From Saprospiraceae bacterium UBA2329 (GTDB taxonomy: Bacteria; Bacteroidota; Bacteroidia; Chitinophagales; Saprospiraceae): a DNA stretch of 26,358 nucleotides. Within the stretch, counting starts at the first letter, position 1, and each line of letters starts with the position of its first letter. The stretch is taken from the NCBI GenBank assembly GCA_002344975.1, contig DDUV01000115.1, positions 1 through 26,358 on the forward strand, read 5' to 3'. The notes under the pieces were generated by a model. The model was not told the origin of the DNA and ran no database searches. It saw only the letters and a program-made list of their open reading frames with translations. Shown here in pieces: positions 1 to 8,295 of the stretch. The position numbers were made by a program, and so were the translations under genes.

Positions 1-28
1 AGGGCTACCGGAAGGAACCTTGATCCTG

Positions 29-2884
29 TTATTGTAAAATAAATGGAAGGACTATAGCAGCGCCGGATTCGGGCAGGAACACCGCCTGATAAAGCCCCGC
101 CTGCCAGCCGGAGGTCGCCACTTCAACATCACCCAACAGATTATCGGTGGTTTGGCTGCGCTCGAAACGGCTGCGTCCCATCATGTCGTAAATCAGCAGG
201 CGGCCGGCAGCATTTGCGGGCAGGCGGAAATGTACGCGCCCGACGGCCGGGTTGGGCCATACTCTGAACCCGTCGGCAGCGTTGGCGCCCGGCATGGCTA
301 GCTGAGGCGAAGGACCCGCCGGGAAAGTCAGGTGTTCTGCCCATATTTCGCGCCACACGGGGTCTGTTATCAATGCCCGTGCTTCTCTGACCGCTTCTCC
401 GGCCTGATTGGGATTCTGCAAAGCAATAGAAAACAGCAGGTTCTGATCGGTGCTGTCCGCTATTCCCATCCACTGGCGAAAGAGGTAACTGTTGAGTTGC
501 TTGCGGGCGCCTTCCCAGGGTTGGTTCACCTGCGTCGCTTCATTATAGTTCAGCGCGTCCACAAACAGAGGTTGCATTTCAGCTTTTACTCCCGACATGA
601 TCTGTCGCTCGCGCAGGCGCAGGGTTTCCAACTGGTACAACAAAGGCATCTTGGCCAGCGCCAGCGCTTCGTTGAGCGTATTGTCTGTATCGGGCAGGGC
701 CAATGCGTCTTCCACAGCCCACAGGCTGTCTATAATGCTGCTCCGGTATGCTTGTATGGCACTGAGGGTGTCACGCCACGGCTCAATGGCTTCCATGGCT
801 TGGGCCATCATGCGCTCCGCCAGCACCAAACGCCCCGATGCAGTGCCGGCGCGCTGATTTACAAATGTTTGAGTCTGCAAACCAATGGGCGTTCCTGCCG
901 GGCGGGATTGAATTTTTTGCAAAAGACGGTATTCCGACTCCCATTGTTGCAGCGGAGACAGTTGAATACTGCCCGTCATAAGCGCCTGATCTGCATCGGA
1001 GAGCAAATTTTCACCCGCGCCGATACAGGAGTTGAGAGGGCCGTTTTCAGGGTCAAACCAGCCATTCATTGGAGAAATCGGAGATGGGTACACTACCGGG
1101 TCGGTTGATTGCACCCGAAAGAAAGAATTAGCAGGCGGAACTCCCTGCGTACAAAAAGCCGCCCAATCTATGTAATCACCGGGTGTGGCCGACCAGCGGT
1201 TGTTGGTGCGCACTTGTTCCCCTATACCCGCCATGGGGTTGTCGCCATCCACCCAAAGCCCAATGCGGTGGCGTCCCATGGTGTTTTCAGAAACGTTGGA
1301 TTGCGAATTGTCTCCTTTAAAATAAAGCCCGGCCTTGGTATTGTTCACAACATTGTCGCATATCTTGATTTTTGGGCTGTCAAAAACTGAAATGGCGCGG
1401 ACTGCACGGAAAAAGTTACCGGGAGAGGCCGTTCCTTCGATTTGATTAAAGCTGATTTCTCCACCCTCAAGCCCGTGTACACTGATGGCGAAGTCATTTG
1501 TATCAAAAGTTTGCCCGCTTGAGGCTCCAAAATTGTACTTGTTACTGGTTATTGAAATATTTTTCCCCATATTAAATCCCCATGTACAATATGTAATGTT
1601 ACTATTGCTGGCTATGTCGAAATTATTATTTCGAACATAAGCAAGATTGTTTGTAGTGGGGTTATTCGAGTGAAACAGGCTAATACAATGTTTAATTCCC
1701 AGCCCAAGTGTCCCCTGTGAAATGAAGTTGTTTTGAAATATATCAACACCGGTACCAACAGGCACAAAGGGGCGAGAGGTTACGATACCTGTGCCGATGC
1801 CATCCATTTGGAAGTTATTATAGGAAGCAAAAAAACCGCCTGTGGACATGCTGTTGTACACAGACTGGATACCCAATCCTCCATCTATATCCAAGTTGGA
1901 AAAAGAACTGTATCTGATATTCATCGCTGTGTTGTACGACAGCACACCGTAACCACAATTGATGAATTGACTTCTGGTAGCTTCCGCGCCCCCCCAAGTT
2001 ACATCCAGTGTTCCGCCTTCCGAATAAATGCCAAAATCAGTAAAGAGACCTTCCGGCAAATCAGTAAAGCGGCAATTTCGGACAGCAACCGTTGCATCCA
2101 AGATCGTAATTCCCCGGTGAATCTGCGTGAATGTATTTGGAGCAATGTTGTCTCCAACCGTAAAGCTACATTCCGAAGCGTCTATTCCTGCATAAGAAAG
2201 CTTGCTGTGGTCCTGCTGCCCTGGATAAGGACTGTGCAAAAGTGAACCGCCTTTAAATAAGTTATTTCTAAAATAGGTGAAATTGAGGATATTAGCCTCC
2301 GGCGAAGCGGGGCGCAATCGAATGCCGATATAATTGCGATTGAAGGTATTCTCCCGCAAAGCAATGACGGACGCACTCTCCGTATTGATCGCATACTCCG
2401 CGTCCTCAGCTACACAGGAAATGAGCCTCAATTTTGCCGCGCCTTTCAAATGGATGCCGCGCCACATCTGTTCGCAGGAGAAAAACTGTGTTTTGAACCC
2501 GTCCAACAGTTTTCCTTCATTTACTGTAATGACTGCCCCCGGCCCCATTTGCACTCTACAGTTGATTAAAAGAAAGGTAGGGCTGTTGACAATCAAAGTT
2601 CCATTGATGCGGATGCGCTGATTGGTGTAGTATTGAGCGGGAAGCGAGGAACTGTTGGTGACACTATTGGGGTCCGTGCCAATGGTCAATTGCGGTACAA
2701 AGGGCGTGTTTAGCTCACAGAGCGTTTGTTCGGTAGTCAGCCAGGTGATTGCGGAATTAGAGAATCCTCCGGCAGGCAGGAGTAGTGTAATGGTCATCAT
2801 CAGGAGCAATCCGGTTTTAGAGGGCAACGCCCCCCCCAACAAGGTGTTTACGTTTTTAAATGAAAAAAATACGAGGTTCTTCAT
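29..2884 (-). CDS. Secreted right-handed beta-helix protein with T9SS C-terminal sorting domain
   Basis: 951 residues, from an ATG at 2884 to a TAA at 29. The N-terminus has a basic start (MKNL) and a hydrophobic stretch around residues 24-40, as in an export signal. Residues about 90-560 are rich in short strands with repeated Asn turns (NNLF, NNFI, NNNFDI), typical of parallel beta-helix (pectate-lyase/NosD-like) folds. Residues about 640-860 look mostly helical. The last 79 residues (from 873) match a type A T9SS sorting domain: FRVWPNP, then LLIYDMMGR, then GWQAGLYQ. The protein is therefore probably exported by T9SS and released or anchored at the cell surface. The substrate is unknown; beta-helix proteins of this kind often bind or cleave polysaccharide, but I see no catalytic motif I can name. 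The coding strand has a G8 tract at codons 16-19 and a G7 tract at 1989-1995. It is divergent from the foldase gene. Confidence 0.85.
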   Translation of the reverse strand: MKNLVFFSFKNVNTLLGGALPSKTGLLLMMTITLLLPAGGFSNSAITWLTTEQTLCELNTPFVPQLTIGTDPNSVTNSSSLPAQYYTNQRIRINGTLIVNSPTFLLINCRVQMGPGAVITVNEGKLLDGFKTQFFSCEQMWRGIHLKGAAKLRLISCVAEDAEYAINTESASVIALRENTFNRNYIGIRLRPASPEANILNFTYFRNNLFKGGSLLHSPYPGQQDHSKLSYAGIDASECSFTVGDNIAPNTFTQIHRGITILDATVAVRNCRFTDLPEGLFTDFGIYSEGGTLDVTWGGAEATRSQFINCGYGVLSYNTAMNIRYSSFSNLDIDGGLGIQSVYNSMSTGGFFASYNNFQMDGIGTGIVTSRPFVPVGTGVDIFQNNFISQGTLGLGIKHCISLFHSNNPTTNNLAYVRNNNFDIASNSNITYCTWGFNMGKNISITSNKYNFGASSGQTFDTNDFAISVHGLEGGEISFNQIEGTASPGNFFRAVRAISVFDSPKIKICDNVVNNTKAGLYFKGDNSQSNVSENTMGRHRIGLWVDGDNPMAGIGEQVRTNNRWSATPGDYIDWAAFCTQGVPPANSFFRVQSTDPVVYPSPISPMNGWFDPENGPLNSCIGAGENLLSDADQALMTGSIQLSPLQQWESEYRLLQKIQSRPAGTPIGLQTQTFVNQRAGTASGRLVLAERMMAQAMEAIEPWRDTLSAIQAYRSSIIDSLWAVEDALALPDTDNTLNEALALAKMPLLYQLETLRLRERQIMSGVKAEMQPLFVDALNYNEATQVNQPWEGARKQLNSYLFRQWMGIADSTDQNLLFSIALQNPNQAGEAVREARALITDPVWREIWAEHLTFPAGPSPQLAMPGANAADGFRVWPNPAVGRVHFRLPANAAGRLLIYDMMGRSRFERSQTTDNLLGDVEVATSGWQAGLYQAVFLPESGAAIVLPFILQ

Positions 2885-2927
2885 GGTTTGAGTATTTAGA
2901 AAGGTGAGTAAATCTGTTTGGATGCTG

Positions 2928-2958
2928 CAAAGAAAGGGAAAATAAAATTAGAAAACAA
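2928..2958 (-). promoter_or_regulatory. Predicted Bacteroidota promoter of the beta-helix gene
   Basis: Read on the minus strand, TTG (2958-2956) is followed after 20 nt by TTTCTTTG (2935-2928) and then CAG. This is one base off the Bacteroidota -7 consensus TAnnTTTG, with a -33 TTG at accepted spacing. The predicted leader is about 40 nt. No strong Shine-Dalgarno precedes the ATG at 2884. Confidence 0.5.
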
Positions 2959-3040
2959 GGGGGTGGTGAAAAATTAACATAGGAATTACTAAAAAACAAA
3001 AACATGGAAGGAGTGACGGTCTCAAGAGTTGACCATCATC

Positions 3041-3137
3041 TTTCGCGCCTACCCCAACCCCGCCCATCACCCGGCCCGGCAAAGCAGCAATCCGCTTTGA
3101 TCTCACCGAAACTCCGCCTGCCCCGCTCCAAACTTAT
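3041..3137 (+). pseudogene. Possible relic of a T9SS C-terminal sorting domain, frameshifted
   Basis: Frame 3041-3064 reads FRAYPNPA, the usual opening of a T9SS type A sorting domain. About 14 nt later a different frame, from 3078, reads GKAAIRFDLTE, which matches the next strand of the same domain family (pattern A-x-I-x-F-x-L). The rest of the domain (IYD..G and GxY motifs) is missing, and there is no upstream coding sequence or start. I read it as the remnant of a deleted secreted-protein gene. It is short, so chance similarity is possible. The remaining bases of the 2885-3268 gap hold the two divergent promoters and nothing else I recognise. Confidence 0.35.
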
Positions 3138-3170
3138 TTTTTGCCCGCTACACTTTATATTGAATTTTTC

Positions 3171-3178
3171 TACCTTTG
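3171..3178 (+). promoter_or_regulatory. Bacteroidota -7 promoter element (TACCTTTG) of the foldase gene
   Basis: TACCTTTG is a perfect match to TAnnTTTG and is followed by CAGGG. It lies about 90 nt upstream of the ATG at 3269. The -33 element is less clear: the nearest TTG, at 3141-3143, is 27 nt away, longer than usual. Confidence 0.6.
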
Positions 3179-3268
3179 CAGGGCTTTTTTACATCCTGCT
3201 GTCAAAGTGTGTAAAAAGCAGTGTGCAAGTTTTTGACTATCAATACATTGAATTAAAAGTACAGTAGT

Positions 3269-5377
3269 ATGGCCTTAATTGGACAGATCCGGAAAAACTC
3301 CTGGATTTTGATTGTGATGATGGCATTGGCCTCTTTGGGGGTTATCATCATGTACATGTCGGACGACAGAACCAGCCTTTTCGGCGGCTCTCAATTCACG
3401 ATGGGCAAGGTAAACGGTGAAAAAATTGACTGGCGCAATTTCTCCCGCGTAGAAGATGTGATGTACCGCAACTCTTCCGCCGATCCTTACGACCGTCGCG
3501 CCTATTTGTGGAACTACTTCGCCGAGGAGGTGCTCATCAAAAAAGAAGCGGAAGCGCTCGGTTTGGGCGTTAGTGTTACGGAGCTGAAAGCATTGGAGTT
3601 CGGCCCGGCCTACAGCCCGGTCATTCAGCAGCGCTTTGCCGACCCGGCTACCCGCCAGGTGGACGTGGAGCAGTTGAACCAATTCAAAACCGCCATCGAA
3701 GGCGGCAATCTGACCGACCCGCAGGCCCGTGCTTTCTGGGCGCATCAGGAAAAGGAGATCATCAAAGACCGCCTGCAAACCAAGCTCGGCGGCATGGTGG
3801 CCAAAGCGCTCTATACACCTACCTGGATGGCCGAATTGAGCTATACCGACCTCAATCAGCGCTTCGATATGGCTTATGTGCAGGTGCCGTTTGATGAGTT
3901 GGACAATACAGAAGTGTCTTTGTCTGACGATGACTATGCGGCCTATCTCAAAGAAAACGCCGCTATATACAAGAGCGAAAAGGAGACGCGCGCTTTGCAG
4001 TATGTTGCCTTCACGGTAGCTCCCAGCGCCGAAGACTCTGCCACATATCAGGCGAAAATTGCCGGTTATGTGCCGGAGTTCGCAGCAGCTGAAAACGACT
4101 CGAATTTCGTAGAGCAGCGTTTCGGCATCATTGATGCGGCGTATTTCAAAAAAGACGACATCAGCGAAGTCATTGCCGACACAGTGTTCAGCATGGCGCC
4201 GGGCAGCGTTTATGGCCCGTATTTGGACAACGGCGCTTACATGGCCGTCAAAGTATTGGATCGCAAGGTCATTCCCGACTCCGTTCGTTCCCGCCACATC
4301 CTCATCCAGGCCGCCAATCCGATGGAACTGGCAACGGCTCAGGCTCGTGTGGACAGTCTCAAAGGCGTCATCGAATCCGGCGCGGCTACCTTTGAAGCGT
4401 TGGCGGCTCAATTCGGCAGCGACGCGACCAAAGATAAAGGCGGCGACCTAGATTTTGCTGCGCCCGGCGGCATGGTGAAGCCCTTCAACGACCTTATCTT
4501 CTTTGAAGCAGAGCAAGGCAAACTCTACAGCGTAGTGACGCAGTTCGGCGTACACTTAGTGGAGGTGACTGCCAAAAAATTCATCAACAACAATACCGGC
4601 GTGAAACTGGCCTACCTCATGGAGCGCATCATGCCCAGTGACAAAACACAGGGCAATGTAAAAGACAAGGCCATTGCGCTGATGAGCGGCAACCGGAAAT
4701 TGGAAGACTTGGTGGCAGCCGCCAAAAAAGACAAGAGTCTGAGCCTCGCCGTTACGCCTTTGCTGGAAGCCAACGATTACAATATTGCCGATTTGGGCAG
4801 TGGTCAATCGGGCCGCGACATGGTGCGCTGGGCCTTCACCGCCAAAAAAGGCGAGGTATCTCCGGAGGTGTTTTCATTCCAAAACGCTGAATTGCTGACG
4901 GTTGATAAATTTGTGTTGGCCGGTTTGAAAACCATTCAGCCCGCCGGCTTGCCCTCTGTGGAAAACATCCGCGAGGAGATCAAACAGTTGGTACTCAACA
5001 AAAAGAAAGGCGAAGTATTGGCAGATCGCATGAAAGGCATGGACTTGCAGGCATTGGCATCCAAATTCAAGACCGAGATAGACACGGCCCAATCCATCAG
5101 TTTCGGTTCCGGATTTTTGCCCGATCTGGGCGCAGAGCCGAAAGTAATAGCTACGGCTGCCGCTCTGGCGCTCAACAAAACCTCCAAACCCATTGTCGGT
5201 TCTTCCGGGGTATTTGTGGTGCAGGTTTACAACAAGCCCGAAATGGCTCCGGCAGCGGATTATACCGCTACCAAGACCTCCTTATCCTCGCCCAGCCGCG
5301 CTCAAATTCCTTCCATGATTATGCAGGCACTGATGAAAAATGCAAACATCAAGGACAGCAGGTCTAAGTTTTTCTAA
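3269..5377 (+). CDS. ppiD: PpiD/SurA-type membrane-anchored peptidyl-prolyl cis-trans isomerase
   Basis: 702 residues, ATG at 3269, TAA at 5375-5377. Residues 1-10 are cytoplasmic and basic and residues 11-30 form one transmembrane helix, leaving the rest in the periplasm. Residues about 45-180 resemble the SurA/PpiD N-terminal chaperone region. Residues 339-437 are a parvulin (rotamase) domain: VRSRHILIQ at its start, GGDLDF in the middle and FGVHLVEV at its end. The C-terminal part, about 440-700, is a second weakly conserved rotamase-like or chaperone region. The family helps newly exported proteins fold near the Sec translocon. The order N-anchor, SurA_N, parvulin matches PpiD, though this protein is longer than the E. 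coli one (about 620 residues). It is probably transcribed alone: it has its own promoter element and a strong terminator follows. Confidence 0.88.
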   Translation: MALIGQIRKNSWILIVMMALASLGVIIMYMSDDRTSLFGGSQFTMGKVNGEKIDWRNFSRVEDVMYRNSSADPYDRRAYLWNYFAEEVLIKKEAEALGLGVSVTELKALEFGPAYSPVIQQRFADPATRQVDVEQLNQFKTAIEGGNLTDPQARAFWAHQEKEIIKDRLQTKLGGMVAKALYTPTWMAELSYTDLNQRFDMAYVQVPFDELDNTEVSLSDDDYAAYLKENAAIYKSEKETRALQYVAFTVAPSAEDSATYQAKIAGYVPEFAAAENDSNFVEQRFGIIDAAYFKKDDISEVIADTVFSMAPGSVYGPYLDNGAYMAVKVLDRKVIPDSVRSRHILIQAANPMELATAQARVDSLKGVIESGAATFEALAAQFGSDATKDKGGDLDFAAPGGMVKPFNDLIFFEAEQGKLYSVVTQFGVHLVEVTAKKFINNNTGVKLAYLMERIMPSDKTQGNVKDKAIALMSGNRKLEDLVAAAKKDKSLSLAVTPLLEANDYNIADLGSGQSGRDMVRWAFTAKKGEVSPEVFSFQNAELLTVDKFVLAGLKTIQPAGLPSVENIREEIKQLVLNKKKGEVLADRMKGMDLQALASKFKTEIDTAQSISFGSGFLPDLGAEPKVIATAAALALNKTSKPIVGSSGVFVVQVYNKPEMAPAADYTATKTSLSSPSRAQIPSMIMQALMKNANIKDSRSKFF

Positions 5378-5429
5378 CTATAACTTATCCATCATCAGGG
5401 CTTTTTGTCTCTGATCGGATTCTTTCCTC

Positions 5430-5468
5430 AACATTCGATCCCGTGCTTCGGGGTCGAATGTTTTTTTT
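5430..5468 (+). terminator. Strong intrinsic terminator after the foldase gene, just before anmK
   Basis: A 14-bp stem (5430-5443 with 5449-5462, one U-G wobble) with a 5-nt loop (TGCTT) runs into eight T at 5461-5468. It is unidirectional (+). It sits only 18 nt before the anmK ATG, so it may double as an attenuator in the anmK leader. Confidence 0.9.
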
Positions 5469-5486
5469 AATGACAATTTGTTGCGA

Positions 5487-6584
5487 ATGAAATACACCGC
5501 CATCGGCCTCATGTCCGGCTCCTCCTTGGATGGTTTGGATATAGCCGCCTGCACCTTTGAAATGGATGGAGACAAAGTAGTCGGCTGGGCTTTGCTGCAA
5601 GGCGAAACACAGCCCTTCCCGGAGGCCTGGCAAGAGCGGCTGAGGCGGCTGCCGGAATCCGATGCACGTTCTCTGGCGTCGGCACACAGTGAATTGGGCC
5701 GCTGGATGGGACAATGCGTGGCCGACTTCATGCAACGGCACGCCCTTCGCCCCGATCTGGTAGCCTCGCATGGGCACACTATTTTTCATTTTCCGGCAGA
5801 GCGATTCACTACACAAATAGGCGATGGGGCAGCTATTGCCGCGGCCTGCGGATGTCCGGTAGTCTGCGATTTCAGAACCGGCGATATGGCGCTCGGCGGG
5901 CAGGGCGCACCGCTGGCGCCGCTTGCCGACAGGATGCTGTTTCCCGACTACGACGTGCTGCTCAATGTCGGTGGCATAGCCAATATCACCTGCAAACTCG
6001 GCAGCCGCTATGTGGCCTGCGATGTGGGCGGCGCCAATCAGATACTCAACGCATTGGCTCAAACGCTGGGACTGCCTTACGACGACGGCGGACGGCTGGC
6101 CGCTTCGGGGCAGTACATTCCGGCCTTGGCGGAAGCTATGGATGCGCTGCCGTACTTTTCCTGGCCGCCGCCCAAATCGCTGGGCAACGACTGGGTGCAA
6201 GCCCATCAGACACAGGCGTATCTGAACTGGCCGGCATCGGTTGAAGACCGCCTGCATACCGCTTGCCGGCAATTGGCCCGACAAACAGCGGGGGCCATAC
6301 AGCGCATTTTTGAATCAGAAAAACAGAGCCGTCCTGCTTATCGGATGTTGGCTACCGGCGGCGGCGCTTACAACACTTTCCTCGCCAACTGCATTGTAGA
6401 AGAATGCACCTCGCTGATGGGCGAATGTGTTTTGGAACTGCCGGATGCAGGCATCGTCAATTATAAAGAGGCTGTGTTGATGGCGCTCATGGGCGTGCTG
6501 CGCGTATTGGAAATTCCCAACTGCATAGCGAGCGCAACCGGCGCGGAGCGGGATGCTGTCGGGGGAGCCGTTTATTTGGGATAG
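5487..6584 (+). CDS. anmK: Anhydro-N-acetylmuramic acid kinase
   Basis: 365 residues. I take the ATG at 5487 because MKYTAIGLMSGSSLDG is the standard family N-terminus; an upstream in-frame TTG at 5478 would add three residues inside the terminator region. AnmK phosphorylates and hydrolytically opens 1,6-anhydro-MurNAc to MurNAc-6-phosphate, so that cell-wall turnover products can be reused. Visible family motifs are GLMSGSSLDG (7-16), FTTQIGDGA (107-115), GGQGAPLAPLAD (137-148), LNVGGIANIT (159-168), ACDVGGANQILN (177-188) with the probable catalytic Asp179, and ATGGGAYN near the C-terminus. Length is normal for the family. An SDR gene follows after 13 nt and is probably co-transcribed. I see no MurQ etherase in the window. 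Confidence 0.95.
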   Translation: MKYTAIGLMSGSSLDGLDIAACTFEMDGDKVVGWALLQGETQPFPEAWQERLRRLPESDARSLASAHSELGRWMGQCVADFMQRHALRPDLVASHGHTIFHFPAERFTTQIGDGAAIAAACGCPVVCDFRTGDMALGGQGAPLAPLADRMLFPDYDVLLNVGGIANITCKLGSRYVACDVGGANQILNALAQTLGLPYDDGGRLAASGQYIPALAEAMDALPYFSWPPPKSLGNDWVQAHQTQAYLNWPASVEDRLHTACRQLARQTAGAIQRIFESEKQSRPAYRMLATGGGAYNTFLANCIVEECTSLMGECVLELPDAGIVNYKEAVLMALMGVLRVLEIPNCIASATGAERDAVGGAVYLG

Positions 6585-6597
6585 ATAACATGGAAAA

Positions 6598-7626
6598 ATG
6601 GACAAAAATAAACTCATCTTCGTTACGGGCGGAACCGGCTTTCTGGGGTCCTATTTGCTTCGGTATTTGGTAAAAGAAGGCTATACCCATATCCGTGCTC
6701 TGAGGCGCAGCGGCAGCTCTATGGATTTGGTACAGGACGTAGCCGGTCGCATCGAATGGATAGAGGGTGATGTGCTCAATCCATTTTCGCTGGAAGAGGG
6801 CATGTCGGGCGCCGCACAGGTATATCATTGTGCTGCAGCGGTGTCTTATCAGGCCGCCGACAAAGCGCGCATCATGTCGGTCAATGTGGAGGGCACTGCC
6901 AACGTGGTCAACGAAGCATTGGAGGCGGGCATCGAAAAAATGGTTTTTGCCGGCTCGGTGGCGGCATTGGGGCAACCCAAAGAAGGCTTCAAAACCACCG
7001 AAACTACGCCCTGGGAGTGGAAAAAAGAATTGTCGAGCTACGCGGTGAGCAAGCGGCTGGCCGAGCTGGAAGTGTGGCGGGGCGCTGCTGAAGGGCTGAA
7101 CGTGTGCGTGATCAATCCTTCCGTTATTCTGGGCGCCGGCCGCTGGGACGACGGGCCGCTCAAGATTTTCTCTTTGGTCCATCGCAATTTTCCGATTTGC
7201 CCACCCGGTCGCAGCGGCTTTGTGGACGTGCGGGACGTGGCGCAGTCCATGATGCGCATCATGGAGAGCGACATTTCGGGCGAGCGCTTCATCGTGTCGG
7301 CAGAAAACATGTATTTTCAGGAATTGATGGCCCTGATGGCTCAAGCCTTAGACAAAAAAGCCCCGACCATCAAAGCAGGCAACGCGCTGATGCAGTTGGC
7401 CAGAATAGGCGATGCTGTTGGCGCCCTGCTGACCGGCCGTCCGGCAGAGATCACCCGCGCAGCCATTTACCACTCGTCGTTGCTGTCGGAGTACGACAAC
7501 AGCAAACTCGTGCAGGCGCTTGGCTACAGCTATAGGCCCATTTCGGAGACCATTCGGGAGGCAGGGGCTTTGTTTGTGGAAGCGATGCGCAGCGACAAAG
7601 GATCGCGGGTATTGCCCTTGAAATAA
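6598..7626 (+). CDS. NAD-dependent epimerase/dehydratase (extended SDR)
   Basis: 342 residues. The nucleotide-binding motif VTGGTGFLG (9-17) follows a short N-terminal strand, and the catalytic triad is readable as Ser120 (FAGS), Tyr148 and Lys152 (YAVSK). The extended-SDR length and sequences such as NPSVILGAG and GFVDVRDVA resemble dihydroflavonol-4-reductase-like or 3-beta-HSD-like members, which act on hydroxyl/keto groups of varied small molecules. The substrate cannot be told from sequence. The gene starts 13 nt after anmK, so an operon is likely, but a role in muropeptide metabolism is only inference. Its stop is 8 nt from the convergent Lrp gene and no terminator fits between them. 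A nearby ATG at 6590 is out of frame and soon closed. Confidence 0.88.
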   Translation: MDKNKLIFVTGGTGFLGSYLLRYLVKEGYTHIRALRRSGSSMDLVQDVAGRIEWIEGDVLNPFSLEEGMSGAAQVYHCAAAVSYQAADKARIMSVNVEGTANVVNEALEAGIEKMVFAGSVAALGQPKEGFKTTETTPWEWKKELSSYAVSKRLAELEVWRGAAEGLNVCVINPSVILGAGRWDDGPLKIFSLVHRNFPICPPGRSGFVDVRDVAQSMMRIMESDISGERFIVSAENMYFQELMALMAQALDKKAPTIKAGNALMQLARIGDAVGALLTGRPAEITRAAIYHSSLLSEYDNSKLVQALGYSYRPISETIREAGALFVEAMRSDKGSRVLPLK

Positions 7627-7634
7627 ACTACAAA

Positions 7635-8123
7635 TCAGGCCTCTTCTTCAAACGGATCGCTGTCCAAATTGATGGGCCGATCCACGCCTTCTTCTAATGA
7701 AATAAAGGTTTCTGTGCGCTGTATGCCCGGTATTTTCTGGATTTTATCGTGCAATACTTCGCGCAGGTGATTGGTGTCGCGGCAGAGGATTTTTGCAAAA
7801 ATGTTGTACAGACCGGTGGTATAATGCAGGCTCACCACCTCGGGGATTTCCTGAAGTCGCTCGGCAGCATCATCGTATAAAGAACTCTTATCTAAATAAA
7901 TACCGAGGAAAGCGCAGATGTCGTAACCCAGTTTGGAGTGATCTACTGAAAGATTGTAACCCTTGACCACCCCGGCATCTTCCAGTTTTTTCATGCGCAC
8001 ATGGATGGTGCCGCCTGAGACGAAAAGTTGCTTGGCAATATCCGTATAAGGCTTCTTGGCATTGCGCATCAGTATGGCCAGAATCTTGCGGTCCAGATCG
8101 TCTATGTCTTGTAATTTGCTCAT
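7635..8123 (-). CDS. Lrp/AsnC family transcriptional regulator
   Basis: 162 residues from the ATG at 8123 (MSKLQDIDDLDRKILAIL). A longer in-frame TTG start at 8156 is unnecessary because the family begins close to this point. Residues about 6-60 form the AsnC-type winged helix (DLDRKIL, YTDIAKQL, VSGGTIHVRMKKLEDAGVV). Residues about 70-150 form the RAM ligand-binding domain (SLHYTTGLYNIFAKI). An acidic tail (DSDPFEEEA) ends the protein. Family members sense amino acids or related small molecules and act as dimers or octamers. Bacteroidota genomes commonly carry several. It is divergent from the ATPase/nuclease-like gene across 172 bp and could regulate either gene, but I see no clear operator. 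Confidence 0.93.
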   Translation of the reverse strand: MSKLQDIDDLDRKILAILMRNAKKPYTDIAKQLFVSGGTIHVRMKKLEDAGVVKGYNLSVDHSKLGYDICAFLGIYLDKSSLYDDAAERLQEIPEVVSLHYTTGLYNIFAKILCRDTNHLREVLHDKIQKIPGIQRTETFISLEEGVDRPINLDSDPFEEEA

Positions 8124-8272
8124 CAAATCGTCAATTTTGAGCAACGAAAGTATCAAAAAAAATTACAATTGCTAATGAATCGGTAGATTTTTTGAGATAT
8201 TGGTAAATATTGTACAAATAACCCTGAGTAACAGACAAGCGCGTTTACTTATTTTTTTCCTTCTCATTTCGT

Positions 8273-8280
8273 TATCTTTG
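8273..8280 (+). promoter_or_regulatory. Bacteroidota -7 promoter element (TATCTTTG) almost touching the start codon
   Basis: TATCTTTG followed by CAAAA is a perfect TAnnTTTG match. It ends 15 nt before the ATG at 8296, which implies a leader of only about 10 nt with no Shine-Dalgarno. The -33 region is T-rich but has no clear TTTG. Confidence 0.65.
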
Positions 8281-8295
8281 CAAAAAATCGAAGCC

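Noticed and set aside
332..1108. 258-codon + strand ORF and other + frames inside 29-2884
   Set aside because: They are antisense to a gene with export signal and sorting domain, with translations unlike any protein family.
3004..3267. 87-codon + strand ORF before the foldase gene
   Set aside because: No recognisable protein; it runs through the foldase promoter element and the apparent sorting-domain relic in a different frame.
3275..4411. 378-codon minus-strand ORF opposite the foldase gene
   Set aside because: It is a shadow of the PpiD-like frame, which has a clear parvulin domain; the antisense translation is His/Arg-rich and featureless.
7627..7634. Terminator between the SDR and Lrp genes
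   Set aside because: Only 8 nt separate the convergent stop codons and no hairpin with a T-run is visible there.
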